64,000 bases of DNA from Antarcticimicrobium luteum (GTDB lineage Bacteria; Pseudomonadota; Alphaproteobacteria; Rhodobacterales; Rhodobacteraceae), in assembly GCF_004358185.1 (NCBI RefSeq), contig NZ_SMUV01000059.1, positions 34,055 to 98,054 on the forward strand, given 5' to 3'. Every line of letters begins with the position of its first letter. Within the stretch, counting starts at the first letter, position 1. Positions 38,441-47,710 of the stretch are shown piece after piece. The translations under genes were made by a program, and so were the position numbers. The notes under the pieces are model-generated. The model was given only the letters and a program-made list of their open reading frames with translations. It did no database searches and had not been told where the DNA came from.

Positions 38441-39457
38441 ATGGCCAGGGCAAGACTTATTAACTTTAACGCCGGAGACGGCGGATTGCGGGAAAACCCG
38501 ATTCATCAGGTCACGTCGAACCGGCTGCCGATCGACGCGACCACCTGGAGCGACGCGGATCCGGGCGGCAAGACGGCGACCACATTCACGCTGGAAACCA
38601 TCTATACCGAGCCGGTCTTCGGTTCCGATGATTTCGAGATGTCAGTGGACATCACCTTTACCGGGACGTTCAGCAAGACCGCGAGCGGGTGGAAAGGCAA
38701 GATCGAGCAGACCGACATCTTCAAGGACGGCGAGCTGGCTGCGACCATCCTGTCCAAGGGCAAGGTCAACCTGTCCGATTTTTTCGGTCAGACCTATTCC
38801 GGCGTGATCTGGGACGAACTGGCCCTGAAGGGGCTGAAAGGGTCGCTGTCGAGCGATGACAACTATTTCGCGTCGTCGAGCGGCAATGACGTGATCAAGG
38901 CCGGCCGTGGCATCGACTATGTCGCCGGCTACGATGGCAACGACAAGTTGTTCGGGCAAGGCGGCGATGACACGCTGGTGGGCTTCAACGGCGATGACAA
39001 GCTGTTCGGCGGCAACGGCGATGACGACCTCAAGGGACTTGCGGGCGACGATGTTATTGTCGGGGGCCGCGGCCGCGACGTGTTTCGCGCCGAGGATACC
39101 CTGGGCACCGATACCTGGACCGGCGGCGCCGGCAAGGACAAGTTCGAGGTGGGCTATTTCGACGAGGGCCGCTATGGCGCCACGGTGACGGACTTCGACC
39201 GCAAGGGGGGCGACAAGGTCGATCTGACCTCGGATCAGGCGTTCTTCTTTTTCGAGTTCGACGAGATCCGCTATATCCGCGATGCCGCCTTCAGCGGTGA
39301 GGCGGGCGTTTACGAGGTGCGGATGGAAAACGGCATCGTCGAGGTCGACAACAACGGCGACGGCGTGGCCGATCTGGGCATCGCGCTGGAGGGTATGGAC
39401 ACCTTTGGCGGCAAGCCGACCTGGCTGATCCTGCCCGACGGGTTCGATTTCGCCTAG
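38441..39457 (+). CDS. RTX-type calcium-binding secreted protein
   Basis: 338-aa acidic protein. Residues 148-215 hold glycine/aspartate nonapeptide repeats of the RTX kind (GNDKLFGQGGDDTLVG, GDDKLFGGNGDDDLKG, GDDVIVGGRGRDVF). The N-terminal 140 residues have no enzyme motif I recognise. The C-terminal part (DFDRKGGDKVDLTSDQ, EVDNNGDGVADLGIAL) looks like an uncleaved type I secretion tail. No secretion genes are beside it. It is probably exported, with its function in the unrecognised N-terminal region. Start ATG 38441 after GGGGGCTCC. Confidence 0.85.
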   Translation: MARARLINFNAGDGGLRENPIHQVTSNRLPIDATTWSDADPGGKTATTFTLETIYTEPVFGSDDFEMSVDITFTGTFSKTASGWKGKIEQTDIFKDGELAATILSKGKVNLSDFFGQTYSGVIWDELALKGLKGSLSSDDNYFASSSGNDVIKAGRGIDYVAGYDGNDKLFGQGGDDTLVGFNGDDKLFGGNGDDDLKGLAGDDVIVGGRGRDVFRAEDTLGTDTWTGGAGKDKFEVGYFDEGRYGATVTDFDRKGGDKVDLTSDQAFFFFEFDEIRYIRDAAFSGEAGVYEVRMENGIVEVDNNGDGVADLGIALEGMDTFGGKPTWLILPDGFDFA

Positions 39458-39554
39458 CCCGGAACGGCGTGCCCTGGCGATTGCGCCGGGGCGTCTGGCC
39501 ACGACCGTGCGAACGCGATAAGGCTGGCCCGAAGAATTGTTCAGGGCCAGTTTC

Positions 39555-40400
39555 ATGACAGACGAGCGTCTTAGCGTTTTCCGCGATGCCCAATTCGACC
39601 AGACCACCGCGCGGGGGGTTCCCGACACCCCGCAAAGCCGGTCGCCCTCGTACCGGCTGGCCTTTTCCGACGAAGAATTCATGTGCCGCGATGAGCTGCG
39701 CCCGGTGCGTCTGCAGCTCGAACTGCTGAAACCGCAGCTCTTGCTGGAAGATCGCCGGATCGAGAGCACCATCGTTCTGTTCGGCGGCGCGCGCATCCCC
39801 GATCCGGTGCACAAGCACAACGCGCGCACCGAAACCCTGGCGGAGCTGTCCTCTTTCTACGAGGTGGCGCGCGAGTTTTCGCGGCTGATGACCGTCAAGG
39901 CGCTGGCGTGCGGGAACCGCGAATATGTGATCGCCACCGGCGGCGGCCCGGGGGTGATGGAGGCGGGCAATCGCGGCGCGCATGAGGCGGGGGGCATCTC
40001 GCTCGGCCTCAGCATCGTGCTGCCGCATGAGCAGGCGCCGAACAAGTATGTGACGCCCGAACTCAGCTTCAACTTCCACTATTTTGCGATCCGCAAGATG
40101 CATTTCCTGATGCGCGCCCGCGCCATCGGGGTCTTCCCCGGCGGCTTCGGCACCATGGACGAGATGTTCGAATCGCTGACCCTGATCCAGACCGGGCGGA
40201 TGAAGCGGGTGCCATTCCTGCTGTTCGGTCGGGCGTTCTGGGAGAAGGTGATCAACTGGCAGGCGCTGGCCGATGCCGGAACCATCTCGGACGAGGATCT
40301 GACGCTGTTTCGGTTCGTCGACAGCGCCGAAGAGGCGGTGGAGATCATCGAAAACTGGGAACCGGCACCGCCGCGCGACGTGGTCCCCGGACGGGAGTAG
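39555..40400 (+). CDS. LOG-family protein (nucleoside-monophosphate phosphoribohydrolase-like)
   Basis: 281-aa member of the lysine-decarboxylase-like/LOG group, which cleaves the ribose bond of nucleotides such as AMP or cytokinin monophosphates; it is not a decarboxylase. The active-site motifs are TGGGPGVMEAGNRGAHEAGG and FPGGFGTMDEMFE. An extended N-terminus of about 75 residues precedes the Rossmann core, as in longer bacterial members. ATG 39555 is preferred over the TTG at 39537. A GC-rich hairpin follows at 40453. Confidence 0.9.
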   Translation: MTDERLSVFRDAQFDQTTARGVPDTPQSRSPSYRLAFSDEEFMCRDELRPVRLQLELLKPQLLLEDRRIESTIVLFGGARIPDPVHKHNARTETLAELSSFYEVAREFSRLMTVKALACGNREYVIATGGGPGVMEAGNRGAHEAGGISLGLSIVLPHEQAPNKYVTPELSFNFHYFAIRKMHFLMRARAIGVFPGGFGTMDEMFESLTLIQTGRMKRVPFLLFGRAFWEKVINWQALADAGTISDEDLTLFRFVDSAEEAVEIIENWEPAPPRDVVPGRE

Positions 40401-40452
40401 GTCCGGAACTGATCAACCAACTGTCTGCGGAAATGTCTACTGAACGCGACAA

Positions 40453-40477
40453 CGCCCCCCTGCGGGGGGCGGTCTGT
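40453..40477. terminator. GC-rich terminator-like hairpin between LOG gene and small minus-strand gene
   Basis: 8-bp perfect stem CGCCCCCC/GGGGGGCG with a 3-base loop, followed by GTCTGTTTC. It lies between converging genes and ends 8 bases before the small gene's stop codon. The T-tract is weak. Confidence 0.6.
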
Positions 40478-40478
40478 T

Positions 40479-40685
40479 TCAGTGGATCTGCACCGGAAGC
40501 ACACCAAGTTCGGTGTTCTGCGGCAGTTTCGTCACCACCTGCGCGCCGGCCACATCCTTGATCGCGTAGCCATAACCGGCCAGCCGGAAATGCCATTCCC
40601 GGGCGCTGACCGCCATCGCACGCTCACGCATCAGCAAATTCAAAATCGGGGCCTCGACCGCGTTGCGGCAAATCACCTGTGCCAT
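40479..40685 (-). CDS. Small hypothetical protein
   Basis: 68-aa protein, MAQVICRNAVEAPILN..., not recognised. Moderately hydrophobic, no membrane segment, mixed charge, ending ELGVLPVQIH. ATG 40685 has AAGGA at good spacing, which supports real translation; an ATG six codons upstream lacks that advantage. It lies between the LOG gene and rlmN, with its own 137-base upstream region. Confidence 0.65.
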   Translation of the reverse strand: MAQVICRNAVEAPILNLLMRERAMAVSAREWHFRLAGYGYAIKDVAGAQVVTKLPQNTELGVLPVQIH

Positions 40686-40822
40686 CGTTGTTTCCTTCTG
40701 CACTCGTTATGTTGTCTACAGATTGGAAACTGATTGTTGATGGCGGCTTATTTGCACCGGAATTGTGGAAATTTGGCGGCAGAGCGCGGAATTGTCGCCG
40801 TTGCGTCAACGATCGCCGTTGC

Positions 40823-42022
40823 TCAGCCCCCGAGCCCGGCCTCGGCCTGGATCTGTTTGCGCGACTTGCGGGCGCGCTCGGTCGCCGATTTCAACTGGCC
40901 GCAGGCGGCCATGATGTCCTCGCCGCGCGGGGTGCGGATCGGGCTGGCATAGCCGGCCTTGTAGATGATGTCGGCAAAGGCGCGGATGCGGTTGTTCGAC
41001 GACCGCTTGTAGGGGGCGCCGGGCCATTCGTTGAACGGGATCAGGTTGATCTTGGCCGGAATGTTGTGGTCGCGGATCAGTTTGATCAGCCGATGGGCAT
41101 CTGCGTCGCTGTCGTTCACCCCGTTCAGCATCACGTATTCAAAGGTGATGCGCTCGGAATTCGACACCTTGGGATAGCTGGCCAGTGCCGCCAGCAGCGC
41201 CTCGATGTTCCAGCGTTTGTTGATCGGCACCAGAACGTCGCGCACCTCATCGGTGGTGGCGTGAAAGGAAATTGCCAGCTGACAACCGATCTCTTCGGCG
41301 GTGCGGGCGATCTCGGGCACCACGCCGGAGGTGGACAGGGTGATCCGCCGGCGCGACAGCTGGATGCCCTCGGGGTCCATAGCGATCTTCATCGCGTCGC
41401 GCACGTTCTCGAAATTATACAGCGGTTCGCCCATGCCCATCAGCACGATGTTGGACAAGAGGCGGGTTTCGTCCTTTGGCGCGCCGGGCACCGGCCATTC
41501 GCCCAGATCGTCGCGCGCCATCATCACCTGGCCGATGATCTCGCCCGCAGTCAGGTTGCGCACCAGCTTCTGGGTGCCGGTGTGGCAGAACGAACAGGTC
41601 AACGTGCAGCCCACCTGCGACGAAACGCAGAGCGTGCCGCGATCCTCTTCGGGGATATAGACCACCTCGACCTCATGGCCGCCGGCGATGCGGACAAGGT
41701 ATTTGCGGGTGCCGTCGCTGCTGACCTGGCGGCTCACCACCTCGGGGATCTCGATGATGAAATGATCCGCCAGCAGCGCGCGATAGGGTTTGGCCAGATT
41801 GGTCATCTGCGCGAAGTCGCGCACACCCCATTGATAGATCCACTGCCAGATCTGCCCGGCCCGCATCCTGGCCTGTTTCTCGGGCGTGCCCGCCGCGATC
41901 AGCGCCGCGCGCATCTGCTCGCGGGTCAGTCCGACAAGGTTCACCGGCCCCTCCGGCAGCTTGCGGGGGATCGTCATGACATCCTGGGTGATCGGTGCGG
42001 ACGCGGGGTCGGGGGCGGACAT
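40823..42022 (-). CDS. rlmN: Dual-specificity 23S rRNA/tRNA adenine-C2 methyltransferase
   Basis: Radical SAM enzyme that methylates C2 of A2503 in 23S rRNA and A37 in some tRNAs; 399 aa. The cluster motif is CTLTCSFC, and the catalytic C-terminal cysteine is in [11 protein letters not shown]. Family stretches [10 protein letters not shown] and TLSTSGVVP are present. I chose ATG 42022 ([14 protein letters not shown]); the frame is open 27 codons further up, with no family sequence. An internal Met at MTIPRKL is another possible start. Confidence 0.95.
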   Translation of the reverse strand: MSAPDPASAPITQDVMTIPRKLPEGPVNLVGLTREQMRAALIAAGTPEKQARMRAGQIWQWIYQWGVRDFAQMTNLAKPYRALLADHFIIEIPEVVSRQVSSDGTRKYLVRIAGGHEVEVVYIPEEDRGTLCVSSQVGCTLTCSFCHTGTQKLVRNLTAGEIIGQVMMARDDLGEWPVPGAPKDETRLLSNIVLMGMGEPLYNFENVRDAMKIAMDPEGIQLSRRRITLSTSGVVPEIARTAEEIGCQLAISFHATTDEVRDVLVPINKRWNIEALLAALASYPKVSNSERITFEYVMLNGVNDSDADAHRLIKLIRDHNIPAKINLIPFNEWPGAPYKRSSNNRIRAFADIIYKAGYASPIRTPRGEDIMAACGQLKSATERARKSRKQIQAEAGLGG

Positions 42023-42096
42023 GGGCGGCGGCTTTCGCGGTTTTCGGTGCAGAATGGCCCCTATATAGGCTTTTGCGCCGATTTCAAAAGGATTCA

Positions 42097-42119
42097 GCCG
42101 CACCCGGGTGGGGTGCGGC
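42097..42119 (-). terminator. Terminator of the IalB-family gene
   Basis: 8-bp stem GCCGCACC/GGTGCGGC with a 7-base loop. Read on the minus strand it is followed by TGAATCCTTTTG. It lies 39 bases after the IalB-family stop, just upstream of rlmN. Confidence 0.6.
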
Positions 42120-42157
42120 CTGTCTCGGAACCCGCATCGAAGGCCCGGCGCGCCGGA

Positions 42158-42703
42158 TCAGTTGGCGCAGCGTTTCTCCGCATCCTCGAGCGCGGCGGTA
42201 AAGCCCAGCAGCGAGAAGGTATCCTTGGTCTGGGTGCCACGGGAGGACCGCGCGGACAGGATCGCCGAGGCGCCCCGTTTCATAGAGGTGATGATCTTGG
42301 CATCGTCGGCCTCTGTCGCCGGCCAGGCCCATTCGCCCTCGGTGAACAGCTCGAACTCGGTGTCGCCGATCGCGAGGTTCACGGTCGAGCCGTCGGCAAA
42401 GGGATAGCCGCCGGTAAAGGTGACCTGTCCCGCCACTCCGGCGCCCGGCCGGAAGAACACAAAGAGCAGGATGTCGCCACGCCGCACCGCCACAACGCGC
42501 CCGTCGCGGGTGTTCACCGTCTCCTTGGGGGCCGAGACGCTCCAGCACTCCTTGGGGTCGTTCTCGACAAAGACGCTCCAATCGGTCTCAGCGGCGACGC
42601 GATTGGTGCTTTCTTCCTGCGCGAATGCGGTGGGTGCTGCGGTGGTTACGGCCATCCCGGCCATGCACAGGCCCGCCAGCGCGCGGACGTGTTTCAATCC
42701 CAT
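42158..42703 (-). CDS. Invasion-associated locus B (IalB) family protein
   Basis: 181-aa periplasmic protein of the IalB family, common in alphaproteobacteria. The name comes from Bartonella; no invasion role follows here. The signal peptide ends TAFA before QEES. Mature features are TDWSVFVENDPKECWSVSAP, FVFFRPGAGVAGQVTFTGGYPF and FSLLGFTAALEDAEKRC, with two cysteines that may pair. Transcribed alone, with its own terminator. Confidence 0.9.
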   Translation of the reverse strand: MGLKHVRALAGLCMAGMAVTTAAPTAFAQEESTNRVAAETDWSVFVENDPKECWSVSAPKETVNTRDGRVVAVRRGDILLFVFFRPGAGVAGQVTFTGGYPFADGSTVNLAIGDTEFELFTEGEWAWPATEADDAKIITSMKRGASAILSARSSRGTQTKDTFSLLGFTAALEDAEKRCAN

Positions 42704-42876
42704 CTGTCCAGCCTCCTAGACTGTCCTCTACCTCAATTTCTCAGGGGCGCACGCGGCCTTGTCTGGCCGTCTGTCCCGTCGCGCACCCGTCGCTTGCCGA
42801 CATAGCCACAGTAACGTAACTTGCGCCACAGACGAAAGGGCGATTGGCGGGAAATCGCCAAAATCCGGAGCATTTC

Positions 42877-43878
42877 ATGACCCAACCTGTACCGATGGCC
42901 GAGCTGTGGCGCGCCGATCTGCTGGAAAGCCGGCATCTGGGCCATGCGGTGATCTGCGATGACAGCGGTCAGATCGTGCAGGCCTGGGGCGATCCCGAGG
43001 CGCTGATCTATCCGCGCAGTTCGTGCAAGATGATCCAGGCGCTGCCGCTGATCACATCGGGGGCGGCGGCGAAATACGGGCTGACTTCGGAACGGCTGGC
43101 GCTGGCCTGCGCCTCGCACAACGGGGCCGAGATCCACACCTCTCGCGTGCGGGCCTGGCTGCAGGATCTGGGCATGGGCGACAGCGATTTCCGCTGCGGT
43201 CCGCAGATGCCCGACGACCGCGATGCGCGCTATGCGCTGATCCGCGGGTACGAGGCGCCGTGCCAGTATCACAACAACTGTTCGGGCAAGCATTGCGGTT
43301 TTCTAACGCTGGCGCAGCATATGGGCGCGGGCCCCGAATATGTCGAGATCGACCACCCGGTGCAACGCGCCGTGCGCGAGGCCTTCGAGGAGGTCACCGG
43401 CGAGGCGAGCCCCGGCTATGGCATCGACGGCTGCTCGGCGCCGAATTTCCAGACCACGCTGCACGGGCTGGCTCGCGCCATGGCCTGGTTCGCCAGTGCC
43501 GGCGACCGCAGCGACCGCCAGAGCATGGCGGCGCAGCAACTGACCGCCGCGATGGTGGCGCATCCCGATCTGGTCGCCGGCGAGGGGCGGGCCTGCACCG
43601 AGCTGATGCGCGCGATGGAGGGCCGCGTCGCGGTCAAGACCGGCGCCGAGGCGGTGTTCGTGGCAATCATTCCGGAAAAGCGGATGGGCATTGCGGTCAA
43701 GATCGCCGACGGCGCGACGCGGGCCAGCGAGTGCGCCATCGCCACGATCCTGAGCGGGCTGGGCGTGCTCGACCCGGACCACCCCGCGACGGTCAGGCGG
43801 ATTACCGCGCCGCAACTCAACCGCCGCGATGTCGAGGTCGGGCAGATCCGCCCGGCGGCGGCGCTGCTCAGCCGCTGA
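42877..43878 (+). CDS. L-asparaginase, Rhizobium-type (PF06089 family)
   Basis: Asparaginase of the thermolabile rhizobial group, 333 aa, unrelated in fold to E. coli AnsA/AnsB. Visible family stretches are YPRSSCKMIQALPLITSGAA with the active-site SxxK-like serine-lysine, LACASHNGAEIHTSRV, NNCSGKHCGFL and GYGIDGCSAPNF. ATG 42877 follows CCGGAG. Its last 11 bases overlap the convergent LysR gene. It supplies aspartate and ammonia from asparagine. Confidence 0.9.
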   Translation: MTQPVPMAELWRADLLESRHLGHAVICDDSGQIVQAWGDPEALIYPRSSCKMIQALPLITSGAAAKYGLTSERLALACASHNGAEIHTSRVRAWLQDLGMGDSDFRCGPQMPDDRDARYALIRGYEAPCQYHNNCSGKHCGFLTLAQHMGAGPEYVEIDHPVQRAVREAFEEVTGEASPGYGIDGCSAPNFQTTLHGLARAMAWFASAGDRSDRQSMAAQQLTAAMVAHPDLVAGEGRACTELMRAMEGRVAVKTGAEAVFVAIIPEKRMGIAVKIADGATRASECAIATILSGLGVLDPDHPATVRRITAPQLNRRDVEVGQIRPAAALLSR

Positions 43879-44755
43879 GTTCCCTGGCCAGAAGGTCAAA
43901 GACCAGCCGAATCCGCCGGTTGGTGCGCAGTTCGCGGTGGCTGACCAGCCAGGAGGGAACCGGGATCGGCGAAAAACCCGGCAGGATCGGCCGCGCATCG
44001 GGGATCAAGGCGGCGATCTCTCGGCCCAGCACCCCGATCGCCTCGCCGCGCCGGATCATCTCCATCAGCACCACGCCGTTGCCCGAGGACACGCGGACAT
44101 TCTCGCGCCGCATCGCCAGTCCGCGCGCGCGAACCTCGGACAGGAACCAGTCCAGCGGCTCATAGGCGGCGAACACCGCGCCGCGCAAATCCCCGGGGCC
44201 GGCCGGTTCGCCATACCGCTCGAGATAGGCGCCGGTGGCATAGCAGCGCGCCTCGTCCTCGCCCAGCTTGCGCGCGATCAGGTCGGGCTGGTCGGGGCGC
44301 ACGTGGCGGATGGCGATATCCGCCTCGCGCCGGCGCAGGTTCTGTACCGCGTTCGAGGCCACCACCTCGACCGTGATCCCCGGGGCCTCCCGCGCCAACC
44401 GGGTCAGCGCCGGCGGCAGCAGATAGGCGGCAAAGATGTCCCCGGCGGTGATCGTCACATGGCCCTCGACCGCCTCGCTCTGCCCGGTGGCGACCAGCGA
44501 GAACTCTCCGGCCGCGTCGCCCATGCGGCGCACCTGCTCGAGCAGTTCCAGACCCGCCCGGGTCAGTTGCAGCGCCCGCCCGGTGCGGTCGAACAACTGC
44601 ACGCCGAGCGTCTCCTCCAGTGCCGCGACCTGGCGGCCGAGCGTCGGTTGGGTCAGGTCCAGCGCCCGCGCCGCGGCGGAGAGCGAGCCCTCTTCCGCGG
44701 TCACAAGAAAGGCGCGCGCCTGGTTCCAGTCGAAACGGATGCTGCTCCAATTCAT
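43868..44755 (-). CDS. LysR-family transcriptional regulator
   Basis: 295-aa LysR regulator. The N-terminal helix-turn-helix is AEEGSLSAAARALDLTQPTLGRQVAALEE, with LFDRTGRALQLTRAG as the wing. The effector-binding part follows. It is divergent from a methyltransferase across 93 bases that hold a clean LysR-type palindrome, so that gene is its likeliest target. The start at 44755 (MNWSSIRFDWNQ) is typical of the family; a longer open frame upstream runs through the methyltransferase and is not real. Confidence 0.92.
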   Translation of the reverse strand: MNWSSIRFDWNQARAFLVTAEEGSLSAAARALDLTQPTLGRQVAALEETLGVQLFDRTGRALQLTRAGLELLEQVRRMGDAAGEFSLVATGQSEAVEGHVTITAGDIFAAYLLPPALTRLAREAPGITVEVVASNAVQNLRRREADIAIRHVRPDQPDLIARKLGEDEARCYATGAYLERYGEPAGPGDLRGAVFAAYEPLDWFLSEVRARGLAMRRENVRVSSGNGVVLMEMIRRGEAIGVLGREIAALIPDARPILPGFSPIPVPSWLVSHRELRTNRRIRLVFDLLARELSG

Positions 44756-44759
44756 GCAA

Positions 44760-44776
44760 ATTCGTATACAACGAAT
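44760..44776. promoter_or_regulatory. LysR-type operator palindrome
   Basis: ATTCGT and ACGAAT form a perfect 6-bp inverted repeat with a 5-base centre, 4 bases before the lysR start and about 72 before the methyltransferase start. It fits the T-N11-A rule. Confidence 0.6.
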
Positions 44777-44848
44777 ACGGATTGGGGCAATTCCAAAAAA
44801 TTCCTGTATCGTTATCTCGGGGCCATCAGCCAGTGACAGGATTTTCCG

Positions 44849-45475
44849 ATGAGTACCGATGCCGCCTTCTGGAACCGGATTGCCGCGAAATACGCCCGCA
44901 GCCCCGTCCGCAACCCCACCGCCTATGCCGAGACCCTGGCCGAGGTCATCGGGCTGCTCAGCCCGCGCGACCGTGTGCTCGAACTGGGCTGTGGCACCGG
45001 CACCACCGCGTTGAAGCTGGCGCCGCATGTCCGGACGATAACTGCCACCGACATTTCGCCCGAGATGATCGAGATCGCCGAGCAGAAGCGGCAGGCCGGG
45101 GGAATCGTCAATGCCGGGTTCGCCACCGCCGGAATCGCCGCGCCCGACGCCGATGCGCTGCCCTATGACGCCGTGCTGGCCTTCAACCTGCTGCACCTGA
45201 TCCGGGATCTGGACGCCGCGCTGGCGGCGATCCATGCCCAGATCAAACCGGGCGGCCTGTTCATTTCCAAATCCGGCTGCATTGCCGAGATGAACTGGCT
45301 GTTCCGGCCCCTGATCCGGGCGATGCAGATGGTCGGCAAGGCGCCCTATGTCAGCGTGCTGGCAAAACGGGATCTGGAGGCGGCGATCAGCCGCGCCGGA
45401 TTCGTGCTGGAACAGTCGCGCACCTTTACCGGCGCGCCGGAATCGCTGTTCGTGGTGGCCCGCAAGCCGGGTTAG
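44849..45475 (+). CDS. Class I SAM-dependent methyltransferase
   Basis: 208-aa methyltransferase of unknown substrate. The SAM-binding motif is VLELGCGTGTTALKLA, then TATDISPEMIEIAE and LAFNLLHLIRDLDAALAAIH. The C-terminal hydrophobic stretch MNWLFRPLIRAMQMVGKAPYV may form the substrate lid, as in small-molecule methyltransferases. It is divergent from a LysR gene and likely controlled by it. Its stop overlaps the serB stop by 4 bases. Confidence 0.88.
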   Translation: MSTDAAFWNRIAAKYARSPVRNPTAYAETLAEVIGLLSPRDRVLELGCGTGTTALKLAPHVRTITATDISPEMIEIAEQKRQAGGIVNAGFATAGIAAPDADALPYDAVLAFNLLHLIRDLDAALAAIHAQIKPGGLFISKSGCIAEMNWLFRPLIRAMQMVGKAPYVSVLAKRDLEAAISRAGFVLEQSRTFTGAPESLFVVARKPG

Positions 45476-46350
45476 CCGGTCACGAAATCCGACCGCGCAT
45501 ATCCCTGCAGATAGAGCAGGGCGGTGAGGTCGCCGAAATTCACCCGCACATCGCATTGCGCCGCCACCGCCGGTTTGGCGTGCAGCGCCACGCCGGTTCC
45601 GGCAAGATCCAGCATGCCCAGATCGTTGGCGCCGTCGCCCACCGCGATCACCTCGGCCCTGGCAATGCCCAGCCGGGCGCTGACCTGTTCCAGCGCCTCG
45701 ACCTTGGCAGCCCGGCCCAGGATCGGCTGCTGCACCTGTCCGGTCAGGGTGCCGTTCTCGATCAGCAGCGTGTTGGCGCGGTTCTCGTCAAAGCCCAGTT
45801 CGGCTGCGACCGCGGCGGTAAAGGCGGTGAACCCGCCCGAGACCAGCAGCGTATAGGCGCCGTTCGCCCGCATCGTCGCCAGCAGGTCGCGCGCGCCCGG
45901 CATCAGCGTGATCCGGTCCTTCAGAACCTGACCGATCACCGCCTCGGGCAGCCCGCGGAGCAGGCCGACGCGCTCGGTCAGGGCCCCCTCGAAATCCAAT
46001 TCGCCGTTCATCGCGCGCGCGGTGATCTCCTTGACCCGGTCGCCGACACCGGCCATGTCGGCCAGCTCGTCGATGCATTCCTGCTGGATCATGGTGCTGT
46101 CCATGTCGGCGATCAGCATCCGCTTGCGGCGCCCCTCGGCGGGCTGGATCACCAGATCGACGCGCATCTTCTGCGCCTCGTCCCAGACCTGCCAGCGGTT
46201 GCCCGGGATCGCTGGCAGGGCGAACTCGGCCGCGCGGCCGGGCGCCAGCCAGACCACATCGCCGCCGCCCCAGGCGTTGCGCAGCGAGGACAGCAGCGCG
46301 GGGTCGATCTCGGGCCCGGTCGGGGCGGTCAGCAGGGTGGCGATATACAT
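45472..46350 (-). CDS. serB: Phosphoserine phosphatase
   Basis: HAD-family phosphatase for the last step of serine synthesis, 292 aa. The nucleophile motif is MLIADMDSTMIQQECIDEL, followed by LVSGGFTAFT and AVGDGANDLGML. An N-terminal ACT-like region of about 90 residues precedes the catalytic domain. serC and serA lie about 1.4 kb further on, on the opposite strand. The start at 46350 (MYIATLLTAPTGPE) is normal for the family. Confidence 0.96.
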   Translation of the reverse strand: MYIATLLTAPTGPEIDPALLSSLRNAWGGGDVVWLAPGRAAEFALPAIPGNRWQVWDEAQKMRVDLVIQPAEGRRKRMLIADMDSTMIQQECIDELADMAGVGDRVKEITARAMNGELDFEGALTERVGLLRGLPEAVIGQVLKDRITLMPGARDLLATMRANGAYTLLVSGGFTAFTAAVAAELGFDENRANTLLIENGTLTGQVQQPILGRAAKVEALEQVSARLGIARAEVIAVGDGANDLGMLDLAGTGVALHAKPAVAAQCDVRVNFGDLTALLYLQGYARSDFVTG

Positions 46351-46435
46351 GGGACGCTCCGGTCGCGGGTGCAGATTCGCGCCGGTAATAACGCCAGCGG
46401 CCCGCATTGTGCCAGCCCCCGCCTGCCCGGGTCGC

Positions 46436-47491
46436 TCACGGGTCGCCGGTTTGCGACATCAGAACCGCGATGAACCGGGCGCTGGGTAATTCGGCAAGGA
46501 TGATCATCACCATGGCGGTCAGCGGGATCGCCAGGATCGCCCCCATCATCCCCCAGAGCGCGGTCCAGATCGCCAGCGACAACAGCACGGTGAACGGACT
46601 GAGGTTCACCGACCGGCCAAGGAATTTCGGCTCGACGTAATAGGCGACCAGCATCTGCGGCACCATCAACGCCACCAGCGTCAGCGCCGCCTGCCCGAAG
46701 GAAGCGTATTGCACCAGCCCCGTGGTCACCGGGAAGGCCACCGCGATGACCGACCCGATGTAGGGGATGTAGTTCAACAGCGCGATCACGATGGCCCAGA
46801 ACACCGGAAAATCGATGCCGAGCAGCCAAAGCACCCCCAGCGACACCAGCCCGAGAATCACGTTGACCAGCGTTTTCGCCGCCAGATAGCTGCCGATCCT
46901 CTCGTTGATCTGATGCACCACCTCGAGCATGCGCTCGGCCTGTTCACTGCGGTCCAGCGCGCGGCGGGTCTTTTCCGGCAGCCCGTCCAGCTCGGCGATG
47001 ATGAAGGCGGCATAGAGCGCGGCGGCCACCACGACCGAACCGGCATTGGTGATCGTGCTCAGCGCGGCCGGCATCAGCGTGGTGATGTCCAGCAGATCGA
47101 GAATCCGTTCGGACAGCCGCGCCCAGTTTGGCAGCTCGTCCACCCCCAGCAGATGCAGGAACCGGGTTTGCAGCGCGTCGAAATTCTCGGCATAGCGCGG
47201 GATCGCGGCCGAGATCGCCGCGGCGTTCGAGGTGATGAAGGCGGCAAGGATCAGCACGCCCGCGACCATCCCCGCCAGCACCAGCAACCGCCGCCAGCGC
47301 CGCTGCAGCCGTCCGATCAGCGGCAGCCGCACCAGCGCATCCGCAGCGGTGGTCAGGATATAGACCACGATGACCGCCACCAGCACCGGGAGCAGGATCG
47401 CCTGCCCGGCCTGGAGCAGCCAGCCGATCATCAGCAGCAGCGCGACCGAGCAGGTTACCGCCAGCAATCTGTTGAGGCCCTGTGTCTGCAT
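46436..47491 (-). CDS. AI-2E (PerM/TqsA) family membrane protein
   Basis: 351-aa polytopic membrane protein of the AI-2 exporter/PerM family. Hydrophobic pairs occur at the N-terminus (LLAVTCSVALLLMIGWLL, VLVAVIVVYILTTAA) and in the C-terminal half. The family block is WAIVIALLNYIPYIGSVIAV, with YVEPKFLGRSVNLSPFTVL. A soluble periplasmic helical part lies around residues 95-160. Members have been tied to autoinducer-2 export or sodium/proton exchange; the substrate here is unknown. Confidence 0.92.
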   Translation of the reverse strand: MQTQGLNRLLAVTCSVALLLMIGWLLQAGQAILLPVLVAVIVVYILTTAADALVRLPLIGRLQRRWRRLLVLAGMVAGVLILAAFITSNAAAISAAIPRYAENFDALQTRFLHLLGVDELPNWARLSERILDLLDITTLMPAALSTITNAGSVVVAAALYAAFIIAELDGLPEKTRRALDRSEQAERMLEVVHQINERIGSYLAAKTLVNVILGLVSLGVLWLLGIDFPVFWAIVIALLNYIPYIGSVIAVAFPVTTGLVQYASFGQAALTLVALMVPQMLVAYYVEPKFLGRSVNLSPFTVLLSLAIWTALWGMMGAILAIPLTAMVMIILAELPSARFIAVLMSQTGDP

Positions 47492-47710
47492 GCGCTTGTC
47501 CCTTCAAGAAGGCCGGAGTTTGGCAGTCTCAGAAAACCAGTCCGACGGCCCGGCGGCAATGTCGCAATTTCGGCAACCGCGGCGGACGGGGGTTTCCGAT
47601 CGGAAGCAGGGCGGACCATGCCCCTTTTGAAAGCGACATTTTGACCGCCTGTTGCGACACGCGCCGTATTGCGCCGCCTCCGAATCGCCCGTATATCCGG
47701 CAGCGGGACA

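Noticed and set aside
40679..42805. A 708-codon plus-strand frame over rlmN and the IalB gene
   Set aside because: Crosses two certain minus-strand genes and their terminator; no motif.
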